NCBI GenBank assembly: GCA_020848435.1
Contig: JADLAC010000068.1
Coordinates: 1 to 38,548, forward strand
DNA length: 38,548 nucleotides
Reading direction: 5' to 3'
Source: Burkholderiales bacterium
Lineage (GTDB): Bacteria > Pseudomonadota > Gammaproteobacteria > Burkholderiales > WYBJ01
Shown here: positions 16,874 to 25,323 of the stretch, in pieces
Layout of the letters: each line of letters opens with the position of its first letter
Position numbering within the stretch: position 1 is the stretch's first letter
Notes under the pieces: generated by a model
Database searches by the model: none
What the model was told of the DNA's origin: nothing
What the model saw: the letters and a program-made list of their open reading frames with translations, nothing else
Translations under genes and position numbers: made by a program

Positions 16874-19255
16874 ATGCTCAACGAGACTGCCGCCGACATA
16901 CTGCAACGCGAACTGCCGGAGCTGATTGCACAGGCGCACGCGGCCGCGCTGCGCGGCCACGGCAACCGCATCAGCTACTCGCGCAAGGTGTTCATTCCGC
17001 TCACCCGCTTGTGCCGCGATGTCTGCCACTATTGCACCTTCGCGGCCTCGCCGCGCCAGCTCGACCGGCCTTACCTCGGCGCCGATGAAGTGCTGGCGAT
17101 CGCCCGCGCCGGCGCGCGGGCAGGCTGCAAGGAAGCGCTCTTCACGCTGGGAGACAAGCCCGAGCGCCGCTACGGGTCCGCCCGGCGCGCGCTCGCGTCC
17201 CTGGGCTACGACAGCACGATCGCGTACCTGGAGGCGATGTGCGAGCTGGTGTTACGCGAAACGGGGCTGCTGCCGCACGCCAATCCGGGGGTCATGACCA
17301 AGGACGAGATCGCCCGCCTGCGGCGCGTGACGGTCTCGCAAGGCCTGATGCTGGAATCCACCGCGGCGCGGTTATGCGAGCCCGGCGGTCCCCACTTCGG
17401 CTCCCCCGACAAACGTCCCGAGCGCCGGATCGAAACCCTGCGCCATGGCGGCGAGCTGGCGGTTCCGTTTACCACCGGCATCCTGATTGGCATCGGCGAA
17501 ACCCGCGCCGAACGCCTGGAGGCGCTGCTCACCATTTCCGAGCTGCATCGCCGCTACGGCCACATCCAGGAAGTGATCGTGCAGAACTTCCGGGCGAAAG
17601 CCGGTACCCGGTTGTCGGCCGCGCCCGAGCCGAGTCTCGATGAGCTGGCGTGGACGATCGCCGCGGCACGTCTCGTCCTGGGCCCGGAGATGAATATCCA
17701 GGCCCCGCCGAATCTGTCCGCGCCGCTGCATGCGCGACTGATCGCAGCCGGCATCAACGACTGGGGCGGGGTGTCGCCGGTGACGCCTGACCATGTCAAC
17801 CCGGAAGCGCCGTGGCCGCACATCGATGCCTTGGCCCAGGCGAGCGCCGAGCAAGGCAAAGTCCTCACCGAACGCCTTGCCATCTATCCGCGCTACGCCT
17901 GCGAGCCGCAACGCTGGCTGGACCCGGCGCTGCGCTCGCACGTGCTGCGCGCGACCGACAGCGAAGGCTATGCGCGCACCGAGTCCTGGCAGCCGGGCGC
18001 CGTGCATGCGCTGCCGGCCGCAACCGCCACCGTGCGCAATCCCGCGTCGATCGCGCGGCAAGTGGCGGACAGCGTCGCGGCCGCCCGGACCGGTGCTCGC
18101 CTCGAGCCGGACCAGATCGTGCGGCTGTTTTCGGCGCGCGGCGACGAGCTCGAGTGGCTATGCGAGCAAGCCGATCGCCTGCGCCGCGAAATCGTGGGCG
18201 AGCGCGTGACGTATGTCGTCAATCGCAACGTCAACTACACCAACGTGTGCAGCTATCGCTGCCGCTTCTGCGCCTTCGCCAAGGGCACGCCCGCCCGCGG
18301 CCTACGCGGCGAAGCCTACGATCTCGCACTGGATGAAGTCGCGCGCCGGGCACGGGAAGCGTGGGAGCGCGGCGCGAGCGAAATCTGCATGCAAGGCGGC
18401 ATTCATCCGCGCTATACGGGCGAGACCTATCTCGCCCTGGTGCGTTGCGTGAAGGCCGCCGTGCCGCAGCTTCATGTGCATGCGTTCTCGCCGCTGGAAG
18501 TCTGGCACGGCGCGCAGACGCTGCGCCTGTCGCTCGCGCAATACCTGCAGCGGCTGATCGACGCGGGGCTCGATTCGCTGCCCGGCACGGCAGCCGAGAT
18601 CCTGGACGACGAAGTGCGCCGCGCGATCTGTCCCGACAAGCTCACGACCGCGCAATGGCTGGAGGTGGTAGAGACCGCGCACGCGCTCGGTTTGCCCACC
18701 ACGGCGACCATCATGTTCGGGCACGTCGAACGGCCGCTGCACTGGGCGCGCCATCTGCTGCATGTGCGTGACCTGCAAGCGCGCACCCGCGGCTTCACCG
18801 AATTCGTGCCCTTGCCCTTCGTTGCCATGGAGGCGCCGCTATACCTTCGAGGTCATGCCCGCTCAGGGCCGAGCTGGCGTGAGACTCGCCTCATGCACGC
18901 GATCGCGCGCCTCGTGCTGCATCCGCTCATCACAAATATTCAGACCTCCTGGGTCAAGTTGGGCGCGGAAGGCGCGAGTGCCTGCCTGCGCGGCGGGGCG
19001 AACGATCTCGGCGGGACACTGATGAACGAAAGCATCTCGCGCGCGGCCGGCACGCAGCACGGCCAGGAGCTGCCGCCGGCTGCCATGGAGGCGCTCGTTG
19101 CGGCCATCGGCCGGGTGCCGCAGCAGCGCACCATGCGCTATCAGCCGGTGAGCGCGGAGCGCCGCCGCGCATCGCTCGCGGCGAAGCCGCTGGCAGCGCT
19201 CGTAGCCACGCCGGCGAGACCCGCACGGCGCGACCTGCCGTCACTGGAAACTTGA
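16874..19255 (+). CDS. fbiC: FO synthase, fused CofG-CofH radical SAM protein
   Basis: FO synthase makes the deazaflavin FO (7,8-didemethyl-8-hydroxy-5-deazariboflavin) from tyrosine and 5-amino-6-ribitylaminouracil, the core of coenzyme F420. The 793-residue protein contains both radical SAM halves. The CofG half has C47-x3-C51-x2-C54 (CRDVCHYC), and the CofH half has C459-x3-C463-x2-C466 (CSYRCRFC). Other matches are LTRLCRDVCHYCTFA, PPNLS and GGVSPVTPDHVNPE in CofG, and GGIHP and NIQTSWVKLG in CofH. I chose ATG 16874, which gives the family N-terminus; an upstream in-frame ATG at 16652 adds low-complexity sequence. The fused form is best known from actinobacteria. The next gene starts 16 bases later. 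No cofC, cofD or cofE is in the window. Confidence 0.93.
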   Translation: MLNETAADILQRELPELIAQAHAAALRGHGNRISYSRKVFIPLTRLCRDVCHYCTFAASPRQLDRPYLGADEVLAIARAGARAGCKEALFTLGDKPERRYGSARRALASLGYDSTIAYLEAMCELVLRETGLLPHANPGVMTKDEIARLRRVTVSQGLMLESTAARLCEPGGPHFGSPDKRPERRIETLRHGGELAVPFTTGILIGIGETRAERLEALLTISELHRRYGHIQEVIVQNFRAKAGTRLSAAPEPSLDELAWTIAAARLVLGPEMNIQAPPNLSAPLHARLIAAGINDWGGVSPVTPDHVNPEAPWPHIDALAQASAEQGKVLTERLAIYPRYACEPQRWLDPALRSHVLRATDSEGYARTESWQPGAVHALPAATATVRNPASIARQVADSVAAARTGARLEPDQIVRLFSARGDELEWLCEQADRLRREIVGERVTYVVNRNVNYTNVCSYRCRFCAFAKGTPARGLRGEAYDLALDEVARRAREAWERGASEICMQGGIHPRYTGETYLALVRCVKAAVPQLHVHAFSPLEVWHGAQTLRLSLAQYLQRLIDAGLDSLPGTAAEILDDEVRRAICPDKLTTAQWLEVVETAHALGLPTTATIMFGHVERPLHWARHLLHVRDLQARTRGFTEFVPLPFVAMEAPLYLRGHARSGPSWRETRLMHAIARLVLHPLITNIQTSWVKLGAEGASACLRGGANDLGGTLMNESISRAAGTQHGQELPPAAMEALVAAIGRVPQQRTMRYQPVSAERRRASLAAKPLAALVATPARPARRDLPSLET

Positions 19256-19271
19256 TCACCGAGGAGACCGA

Positions 19272-19721
19272 ATGAAGCTCGTGGGCTGGGGATATTACTG
19301 GCAGGACGTGGAGGCGGGTACGCGTTACCGCACCATCAACCGTACCGTGACCGAAACGGACCTGGTCAATTTCATCAGCGTCACCGGGATGCTGGAGACC
19401 ATCTTCATCGATGCAACCTTCGAAGTCGGCGCCATCAAGGGCCGATTCGTGCCGGCGGCGCTCTCCTATACCCTGATTGAGGGGCTGCAGTGCCAGAGCC
19501 TGTTTCAGGGCACGGGTCTCGCGTTGCTGGAAGTCGAGAAGAAGGTCCTCAAGCCCGTCATGGTGGGCGATACGATCCATGGCGAGATCGAAATACTGGC
19601 CGTCAAGCCGACCTCCAAAGGCAATCGCGCCGTCGTCACTTCGATCAACGACGTGCTCAACCAGGATGGCGACAAGGTGCTGAGCTACAAGGCCGTGCGC
19701 ATGATGGCAGGCCGGCCATGA
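19272..19721 (+). CDS. MaoC-fold (hot-dog) protein lacking the usual hydratase residues
   Basis: This 149-residue single hot-dog protein resembles MaoC-type (R)-enoyl-CoA hydratases: an N-terminal DVEAGTRYRTINRTVTETD and a C-terminal VMVGDTIHGEIEILAVKPT. In active hydratases the loop after Thr-Gly reads D-x-N-P-x-H-x-D. Here TG is followed by M40-L-E-T-I-F45-I-D47, so the catalytic Asp and His positions hold Met and Phe. The second conserved motif (G-R-I-x-H-G) reads GRFVPAA. It may bind an acyl-CoA, act as a partner subunit or use other chemistry. GAGGAGA precedes the ATG, the upstream fbiC ends 16 bases before, and the stop overlaps the next start as ATGA. Confidence 0.8.
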   Translation: MKLVGWGYYWQDVEAGTRYRTINRTVTETDLVNFISVTGMLETIFIDATFEVGAIKGRFVPAALSYTLIEGLQCQSLFQGTGLALLEVEKKVLKPVMVGDTIHGEIEILAVKPTSKGNRAVVTSINDVLNQDGDKVLSYKAVRMMAGRP

Positions 19722-20509
19722 CGATTGAATGGCAAGACATCCTGTACGAAGAACGCGACGGGGTCGCGCGCATCACCATCAATCGGCCGCGGGTCTATAA
19801 CGCCTTTCGAGCCCGCACGGTGGAGGAGATGATCGAGGCGATGAAGCGCGCCGGCTGGAACCGCGATATCGGGGTGATCGTGCTCGCGGGCGCGGGCGAC
19901 AAGGCCTTCTCGACCGGCGGCGACCAGTCGGCTCACGGCGACGCCGGCTACGACGGGCGCGGCACGCTGGGGTTGCCGATCGAAGAGTTGCAGAGCGTCA
20001 TCCGCGACGTGCCCAAGCCGGTGATCGCGCGCGTGCAGGGGTATGCGATCGGCGGCGGCAATGTGCTCGCGACGCTATGCGATTTCACGATTGCCTCCGA
20101 GCAAGCGATCTTCGGCCAGGTCGGGCCGAAGGTCGGGTCGGTGGATCCAGGCTTCGGCACCGCTTATCTCGCCCGCATCGTGGGCGAGAAGCGGGCGCGC
20201 GAGATCTGGTATCTGTGCCGGCGTTACAGCGCGCGGCAGGCCTACGAAATGGGCCTGGTGAACGTGGTCGTCGCGCACGCCGAGCTCGATACCGAGGTCG
20301 AGCGCTGGTGCGCGGAGATCCTCGACAAGAGCCCGACCGCGATCGCGATCGCGAAGCGTTCCTTCAATGCCGATTCGGAAAACATCCGCGCGATCGGCAG
20401 TCTCGGCTTCGAAGCGGTGGCGCTGTACTACGGTTCCGAGGAATCGCAGGAAGGCGGGCGTGCGTTCCGCGAGAAGCGCGCGCCGCAATTTCGCGCCAAG
20501 CGGCGATAA
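19718..20509 (+). CDS. BadI-like 2-oxocyclohexanecarboxyl-CoA hydrolase (crotonase fold)
   Basis: This 263-residue crotonase-superfamily enzyme resembles BadI, which opens the ring of 2-ketocyclohexanecarboxyl-CoA to pimelyl-CoA in anaerobic benzoate and cyclohexanecarboxylate breakdown. Diagnostic shared stretches are the oxyanion region AGAGDKAFSTGGDQSAH, then GLPIEELQSVIRDVPKPVIA, YAIGGGNVLAT and S141-VDPG-FGTAYLARIVGEK. MenB (naphthoyl-CoA synthase) is the closest alternative, but it typically reads GSFD at the SVDP site and acts in menaquinone synthesis; no men genes are nearby. The start overlaps the MaoC-fold stop by ATGA, implying coupled translation. The true substrate could be another cyclic beta-ketoacyl-CoA. 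Confidence 0.85.
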   Translation: MTIEWQDILYEERDGVARITINRPRVYNAFRARTVEEMIEAMKRAGWNRDIGVIVLAGAGDKAFSTGGDQSAHGDAGYDGRGTLGLPIEELQSVIRDVPKPVIARVQGYAIGGGNVLATLCDFTIASEQAIFGQVGPKVGSVDPGFGTAYLARIVGEKRAREIWYLCRRYSARQAYEMGLVNVVVAHAELDTEVERWCAEILDKSPTAIAIAKRSFNADSENIRAIGSLGFEAVALYYGSEESQEGGRAFREKRAPQFRAKRR

Positions 20510-20551
20510 GCGCGGCAATCAAGTCACGATTACCGGCGAGGAAGCGACGAC

Positions 20552-21571
20552 ATGAGCAAGCGTTGGCAGCACCGCCCCGTAGGCTCGAACTGGGGCGAGT
20601 TCGGGGAAGACGATCAGCACGGCCGCATGAACCTGGTGACGGCCGAGCTGCGCTGCCGCGCCCTGGCCGAAGCGCGGCTCGGCGAGGTGTTCGTGCTCTC
20701 GCACCCGCTCACGCTGCCGGGAGGCAACGTGCTCAACCCCAACCGCTATCCGCCGGCCTTCCATCCGGTGATGCGCGGTGAGCACGTGTACTTCAACCTC
20801 GCCATGGAGACCATGGACCCGAGGTTCGACGACGTCGGCTCCGACGAAGCGATCCTGCTGTATTCGCAATACTCGACCCATTGGGACACCTTTGCGCACA
20901 AGGGTACGGTGTTCGATGCCGACGGCGACGGCGTGGCGGAGAGAGTCTCCTACAACGGCTTCCGCCTGGTCGACGACGCCGGTCGCGGGCTGCACGGCGA
21001 GCTCGGGGCGCGGGCGCTGTGCGCCGCGGTCATGGCGGAAACGGGCGTGCAGGCCCGCGGCGTCATGATCGATCTGCGCCATCATTTCGGCGACGAGCGT
21101 ACGCTGGTGACGTGGGCGATGCTGGAGCAAGCGATGCGCGCGGACCAGGTGGTGGTCGAGCGCGGCGACATCGTCTGCCTGCACACCGGACTGGGCGCGC
21201 TCATCCGCCGAGCCGACGGCAAGCTCGACAGCTCGATCCGCACCGCGTGCAGCGTGCTCGACGGTTACGACCGGCGCTTGCTGGAATGGATCGCGGACAG
21301 CGGCCTGGTCGCCATCGCCGCCGACAATCTCGCGGTGGAGCAATCCTCCACCCTCGGCGTCGACCCGCGCATCGGTCACCGCGGACCCAATCTGCCGCTG
21401 CACGAGCATTGCCTGGTCAAGCTCGGCATTCACCTGGGCGAGCTGTGGTACCTCAGCGAGCTGGCCGCGTGGCTGCGAAGCAACGCGCGCAGCCGCTTCC
21501 TGCTCACCGCGCCGCCGCTGCGCATGCCGGGTGCGGTCGGCTCCCCCGTGACACCGGTGGCCACGGTCTAG
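20552..21571 (+). CDS. Cyclase-family metal-dependent hydrolase (kynurenine formamidase-like)
   Basis: This 339-residue protein belongs to the Cyclase family (PF04199), whose members are mostly metal-dependent amidases, lactonases and related hydrolases. The metal-binding signature H-x-D-x3-H is seen as H110-W-D112-T-F-A-H116, preceded by SQYSTH. Other family features are GVMIDLRHHFG, ERGDIVCLHTG, the late IAADNLAVEQ and LPLHEHCLVKLGIHLGE. It is longer than classical kynurenine formamidase (about 210 residues) and matches the longer betaproteobacterial branch. GCGAGGAAGC lies upstream of the ATG, 42 bases after the BadI-like gene, so it probably ends the fbiC operon. It may hydrolyse a cyclic or lactone intermediate; the substrate is unknown. 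Confidence 0.87.
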   Translation: MSKRWQHRPVGSNWGEFGEDDQHGRMNLVTAELRCRALAEARLGEVFVLSHPLTLPGGNVLNPNRYPPAFHPVMRGEHVYFNLAMETMDPRFDDVGSDEAILLYSQYSTHWDTFAHKGTVFDADGDGVAERVSYNGFRLVDDAGRGLHGELGARALCAAVMAETGVQARGVMIDLRHHFGDERTLVTWAMLEQAMRADQVVVERGDIVCLHTGLGALIRRADGKLDSSIRTACSVLDGYDRRLLEWIADSGLVAIAADNLAVEQSSTLGVDPRIGHRGPNLPLHEHCLVKLGIHLGELWYLSELAAWLRSNARSRFLLTAPPLRMPGAVGSPVTPVATV

Positions 21572-21572
21572 C

Positions 21573-21604
21573 GCGACAATCGCTGTCCCCGCGCGTCGCT
21601 TTTC
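21573..21604 (+). terminator. Candidate terminator for the fbiC operon
   Basis: GCGAC (21573-21577) and GTCGC (21595-21599) can pair, and TTTTC follows. It starts two bases after the cyclase stop and ends at the convergent SenA-like gene. The stem is short and the loop long, so strength is uncertain. Confidence 0.35.
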
Positions 21605-22792
21605 TCAGGCTGCCGCCGCGGAGGCGGTGCGAAAGCCGATGAACGGATCGCGCCGCTCGGGCAGGTAGAAGTTGCGGTAGGTGGGTCGCGCGAGCGCGCC
21701 ATCGGTAACCCAGCTGCCCGCGCCGCGCACTTCGGCGTGTGAGCCGAACCACGGCACGGAATAGTCGGCGTACGGATCGGGCGCGAATCCGCCATAGGGC
21801 AAGAAGGCATCGCGTGTCCATTCCCAGCAACGGCCTAGCGCGAATCCTGAGGTCGCGCTCGCTTTGAGCCACTGTGCCGCGCTCGGCAGCACGCGCCCGC
21901 GCCAAGTGCAATAGGCGTGTGCTTCGTAACGGTTGACGTGGATCACCGGCTCTTCGGCGGGCAAGTCGAGCCACCGATCGAAGCGGCGCACTTGCCACGC
22001 CTCGCCGGCGCCCCGCCAATAGAGCGGGTGGCGCGCCCCGCTCATCACGAGCCACTGCCTGCCCTCGGCACACCACAGCTCGTTGCGGCTATAGCCGCCC
22101 GCGGCGACGAACGCGGCGAATTCCCCGCACCGCACGGGACGCGCGTCGATCTCGAACGCGGCCAGCGCCACTTCGTGCGCCCACTTTTCGTTGTCGAACA
22201 CAAAGGCTTTGTCTGGCGCAGAGCCCACGGTCACGCTTGCGGCGGAAATCTCGAGCGCTGCAAAGCGATCGAAGCACGGTAGCTCGGGCCGCCGCGGCGG
22301 GGCATAGCCCAGTTGCTGCCACATCATCCACCATGCTTCGATGTGCATCTGCTCGTGGTACAAGCTCAGCTCGGCGTAGTAGGACAACGCGTCAGAGGAT
22401 TCGGCTGCGATGCGCGCCAGCACATCGTCGAGGACTTCCTTGCCGTACGCGAGCGTTTCGGGTGCCGCGGGCAACGGCGCACGCCAGCGCGCCTGGTGGG
22501 GAATGCGCGAGGAATCGTACAGCCAGTCGGCCCAGCGCAGCCGCGACGGTGCGAGCGGTTGGAGCAGCGGCGATTCCACCGCCGAGCGGCCGCTCTTCAG
22601 GCGCAGGCACCACTGCTCCTGGAACCATGCGATGTGGCCGTACTCCCACAGCGGCGGGTTCAGCGACGGCGCATAGGGGCCGAGCCAGGCGTCTTCGGGC
22701 AACGTGGCGGCAAGCTCGTCGAGGCGGCTGCGCGCCTGCCGCAGGCGCTCGCTCAGCTCGCTCTTGTCGTAGCCGCTGTGACCAAGCTTCAT
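21605..22792 (-). CDS. EgtB/SenA-type nonheme iron enzyme (possible selenoneine synthase)
   Basis: This 395-residue protein has an N-terminal DinB-like helical domain and a C-terminal FGE-sulfatase domain, as in EgtB (ergothioneine sulfoxide synthase) and SenA (selenoneine synthase). The three iron ligands are H53 (EYGHIAWF) and H146-x3-H150 (HEQMHIE). In EgtB the C-terminus normally reads YNGKFM and then RGGSC; here it reads DPYADYSVPWFG, VRGAGSW and YRNFYLPERRDPFIGFRT, which I associate with the SenA branch. No SenB glycosyltransferase or SenC/SelD-like gene is adjacent. I chose ATG 22792 because GGGAG lies seven bases upstream; ATG 22822 would add ten residues. Confidence 0.8.
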   Translation of the reverse strand: MKLGHSGYDKSELSERLRQARSRLDELAATLPEDAWLGPYAPSLNPPLWEYGHIAWFQEQWCLRLKSGRSAVESPLLQPLAPSRLRWADWLYDSSRIPHQARWRAPLPAAPETLAYGKEVLDDVLARIAAESSDALSYYAELSLYHEQMHIEAWWMMWQQLGYAPPRRPELPCFDRFAALEISAASVTVGSAPDKAFVFDNEKWAHEVALAAFEIDARPVRCGEFAAFVAAGGYSRNELWCAEGRQWLVMSGARHPLYWRGAGEAWQVRRFDRWLDLPAEEPVIHVNRYEAHAYCTWRGRVLPSAAQWLKASATSGFALGRCWEWTRDAFLPYGGFAPDPYADYSVPWFGSHAEVRGAGSWVTDGALARPTYRNFYLPERRDPFIGFRTASAAAA

Positions 22793-22879
22793 GGCGCCAC
22801 TCCCGCGCTCTTCCAGCGGCATTCTATCGTCCGCCGACTATCACGTTTATGCGCCTGCATGCTCGTGACCGCCGCCGGC

Positions 22880-22885
22880 TACAAT
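22880..22885 (+). promoter_or_regulatory. Possible -10 element (TACAAT) for the DUF4870 gene
   Basis: TACAAT lies 28 bases before the GTG start of the membrane protein, with a perfect AGGAGG between. The -35 position (about 22857) is not consensus. Confidence 0.35.
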
Positions 22886-22913
22886 AACCGCCCACCACGC
22901 CAGGAGGCAGCTC

Positions 22914-23321
22914 GTGACCGAGATCGATGCGCGCACCGGCGCCGCCGTGCCCACTGATGGATTGGTCATGCTCACGCACGTCATCTACGGCCTGCACGCG
23001 TTCAGCGTCGTTGCGGGGCTCGCAGGCGCCATGTTCGTCGTCACGGCATTCCTGACGGGCTGGCCCTCGCTCATCGCGGTGATACTGAACTATGTCAAAC
23101 GCTCGGACGTGCGCGGCACCTTCCTCGATTCGCACTTCAGTTGGCAGATACGCACCTTCTGGTTCGCGCTGCTATGGGCCGTGATTGCGCTGCTGCTCGC
23201 CGTCACGATCATCGGATTGCCGGTCGCGTGGGTCGTGGCGGCGCTCACCGGACTGTGGGTGCTATATCGCATCGTTCGCGGCTGGCTGGCGCTCTTGGGC
23301 AAGCGCGCCATGCCCGCCTGA
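22914..23321 (+). CDS. DUF4870-type small membrane protein
   Basis: This 135-residue inner-membrane protein has three predicted hydrophobic segments at about residues 22-48, 82-104 and 106-125. The stretch SLIAVILNYVKRSDVRGTFL, followed by DSHFSWQIRTFWF, is typical of the DUF4870 family; function is unknown. A GTG start with a perfect AGGAGG (22902-22907) seven bases upstream decides the start. It stands alone between a convergent-strand SenA-like gene and the AtuA genes 90 bases on. Confidence 0.85.
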   Translation: MTEIDARTGAAVPTDGLVMLTHVIYGLHAFSVVAGLAGAMFVVTAFLTGWPSLIAVILNYVKRSDVRGTFLDSHFSWQIRTFWFALLWAVIALLLAVTIIGLPVAWVVAALTGLWVLYRIVRGWLALLGKRAMPA

Positions 23322-23411
23322 CCTGGACGCGAGGCCGATGCGCACCTGCGACTACAGGAAGCGCGCACCGCGCAGCCGGGCGGCGCTCGATGGACGCAGG
23401 AGGATCGAACG

Positions 23412-24758
23412 ATGAAGCGCGATGAGATACGGGTAGGATGCGGTGCGGGATTCTCCGACGATCGCATCGATCCGGCGCAGGAAATCGCCGAGCAAGGCGC
23501 GCTGGACTATCTCGTGTTCGAATGCCTGGCCGAACGTACCATCGCGCGCGAAAACCTCGCGCGGCTGAAAGACCCCGACAAGGGCTACACGCCCTATCTC
23601 GTCGAGCGTTTTCAGGCGGTGCTGCCCGCGTGCAGCCGCAACGGCGTGCGCATCGTCACCAACATGGGAGCGGCCAATCCCGTGGCCGCGGCCCAGGCCG
23701 TGCGCCGCGAGGCGCGCGCGCTCGGGCTGGACGAGATCGCGGTCGCGGTGGTCCTGGGCGACGACGTGACCGAGCAGATCCGCGCCAACCCGCAGCTCGC
23801 GCTGATGGAAAGCGGCGATCCGGTCGAATCGCTATTGCCGCGCATGGCCTCGGCCAACGCTTACCTCGGTGCCGATGTCGTGCGCGATGCGCTGGCGACG
23901 CACGCGCCGGTGGTCATGACCGGACGCGTCTCCGATCCGTCGCTGTTTCTCGGCTGTATGCTGCACGGCCTGGACTGGAGCTACGAGGACTATCCGCGGC
24001 TCGCGGCCGGCACCATCGCTGGTCACCTGATGGAATGCGCCGCGCAGCTGACCGGCGGATGCTTCGCCGATCCCGGCAAGAAGGACGTGGCAAACATGGC
24101 GCGAATCGGCTTTCCATTCGCCGATATCGGCCGCGACGGCGGCCTAGTGCTGGGCAAGGTCGAGGGCTCCGGCGGGCGGCTCGACGTGATGACCTGCAAG
24201 GAGCAAGTGCTGTACGAAATGCACGATCCCACCAGCTACGTCACGCCGGATTGCATTCTCGACGTGACCGGCGTGGATTTCGAGCAGGTGGCGCCGGATC
24301 GAGTCCGCGTCGTGGGCGCACGCGCACGGCCGCGCACGCCGACGTACAAGGTCGTGATCGGCTATCACGACGGCTGGATCGGCGAAGGCGAAGTCGGCTA
24401 CGCCGGACCCAATGCGCTGGCGCGCGCGCGGCTCTCCGAGCAGATCGTGCGCGAGCGCTTGCAACTGCGCGGATTCAGCTATCCCGAGATGCGCGTCGAC
24501 TATATCGGCATGTCGAGCTTGCATGGCATGGCTTGCGGACGCCAAGAACCGTACGAAGTGCGCCTGCGCATCGCGGCGCGCAGTCCCGATCGCAAAGCCG
24601 CGCAGGCCGTCGGCTTCGAGATGCGAACGCTGCATGTGAACGGACCGGCCGGGGGCGGCGGCGGCACGAATGCGCTGCGCGAGGTGCTCGGCGTCAAGTC
24701 AGTGCTGCTGCCGCGCGCGTTGGTGCGGACGCAGGTGCTGGTGGAGGGCACACGTTGA
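23412..24758 (+). CDS. AtuA-family protein (DUF1446), main domain
   Basis: This 448-residue protein matches the acyclic terpene utilisation AtuA family, which occurs in citronellol/geraniol catabolism loci and in other acyl-CoA degradation clusters; its chemistry is not firmly established. Family features are VGCGAGFSDDRIDPA at the N-terminus, YLVFECLAERT, VTNMGAANPVAAA, VVMTGRVSDPSLFLG and LTGGCFADPG. The start is set by AGGAGG nine bases upstream. The longer AtuA proteins carry an extra C-terminal domain of about 100 residues; here that domain is encoded separately 113 bases downstream. No AtuC/AtuF carboxylase genes are present, so the pathway is unlikely to be classical Atu. Confidence 0.85.
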   Translation: MKRDEIRVGCGAGFSDDRIDPAQEIAEQGALDYLVFECLAERTIARENLARLKDPDKGYTPYLVERFQAVLPACSRNGVRIVTNMGAANPVAAAQAVRREARALGLDEIAVAVVLGDDVTEQIRANPQLALMESGDPVESLLPRMASANAYLGADVVRDALATHAPVVMTGRVSDPSLFLGCMLHGLDWSYEDYPRLAAGTIAGHLMECAAQLTGGCFADPGKKDVANMARIGFPFADIGRDGGLVLGKVEGSGGRLDVMTCKEQVLYEMHDPTSYVTPDCILDVTGVDFEQVAPDRVRVVGARARPRTPTYKVVIGYHDGWIGEGEVGYAGPNALARARLSEQIVRERLQLRGFSYPEMRVDYIGMSSLHGMACGRQEPYEVRLRIAARSPDRKAAQAVGFEMRTLHVNGPAGGGGGTNALREVLGVKSVLLPRALVRTQVLVEGTR

Positions 24759-24871
24759 GCCCGGTGCGGAAGCCGATGCTCGGCTGCTACTACTCGATGG
24801 CGCAGGGGCGCACTGGCCGCACGCCTGCCTGCGCCGCGCAACCGCGTCCGCGACGCTAGGAGGATGTCCCG

Positions 24872-25183
24872 ATGAGCATCAAGGTGCACGAGCTCGGCCA
24901 CGCGCGCGCGGGGGACAAGGGCAATACATCCAACGTCTCGGTCGTGGCTTACGATGATGCGGCCTGGCAAGTCCTGCACAGCCAACTGAGCGTCGAGCGC
25001 GTCATGGCGGCCTACGCCCACATCGCTCGCGGCCCGGTCACGCGCTATGAGCTGCCGAAGCTGCGGGCGCTCAATTTCGTGATCGAAAACGCGCTCGGCG
25101 GCGGCGTCACCATCTCGCTCGCGCAGGACGCGCACGGCAAGAGCCTCTCCTACGTGATGCTCGGCATCGAGCTGCCGGGCTAG
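24872..25183 (+). CDS. Stand-alone AtuA C-terminal domain protein
   Basis: This 103-residue protein corresponds to the small domain that ends full-length AtuA proteins. It shows VHELGHARAGDKGNTSNVSV at the N-terminus, the marker of that domain, and ALGGGVTISLAQDAHGKSLS near the end. A strong AGGAGG nine bases upstream of the ATG argues that it is a deliberate separate gene rather than the product of a frameshift. It almost certainly acts with the preceding AtuA main-domain protein. Confidence 0.85.
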   Translation: MSIKVHELGHARAGDKGNTSNVSVVAYDDAAWQVLHSQLSVERVMAAYAHIARGPVTRYELPKLRALNFVIENALGGGVTISLAQDAHGKSLSYVMLGIELPG

Positions 25184-25323
25184 TCCGGCTTGCGCGGCCG
25201 ACGCACTCCGAGGTCATCCTCGATCGCTTGCAGCGTTCGTCTCGGCGTGCATCGTCCGCGCGGGGCGCGATTGTTGCGTCGCTCCTGGCGCTGCGTCGCA
25301 GCGGCGTCCGGCACGGGTATGTC

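Noticed and set aside
19718..20509. MenB (1,4-dihydroxy-2-naphthoyl-CoA synthase) as the identity of the crotonase gene
   Set aside because: The shared GLPIEELQSVIRDVPKP and SVDPG features favour BadI, and no menaquinone genes are nearby.
21605..22792. Plain EgtB annotation
   Set aside because: The EgtB C-terminal signature (YNGKF and RGGSC) is absent and there is no egtD neighbour; kept as EgtB/SenA type.
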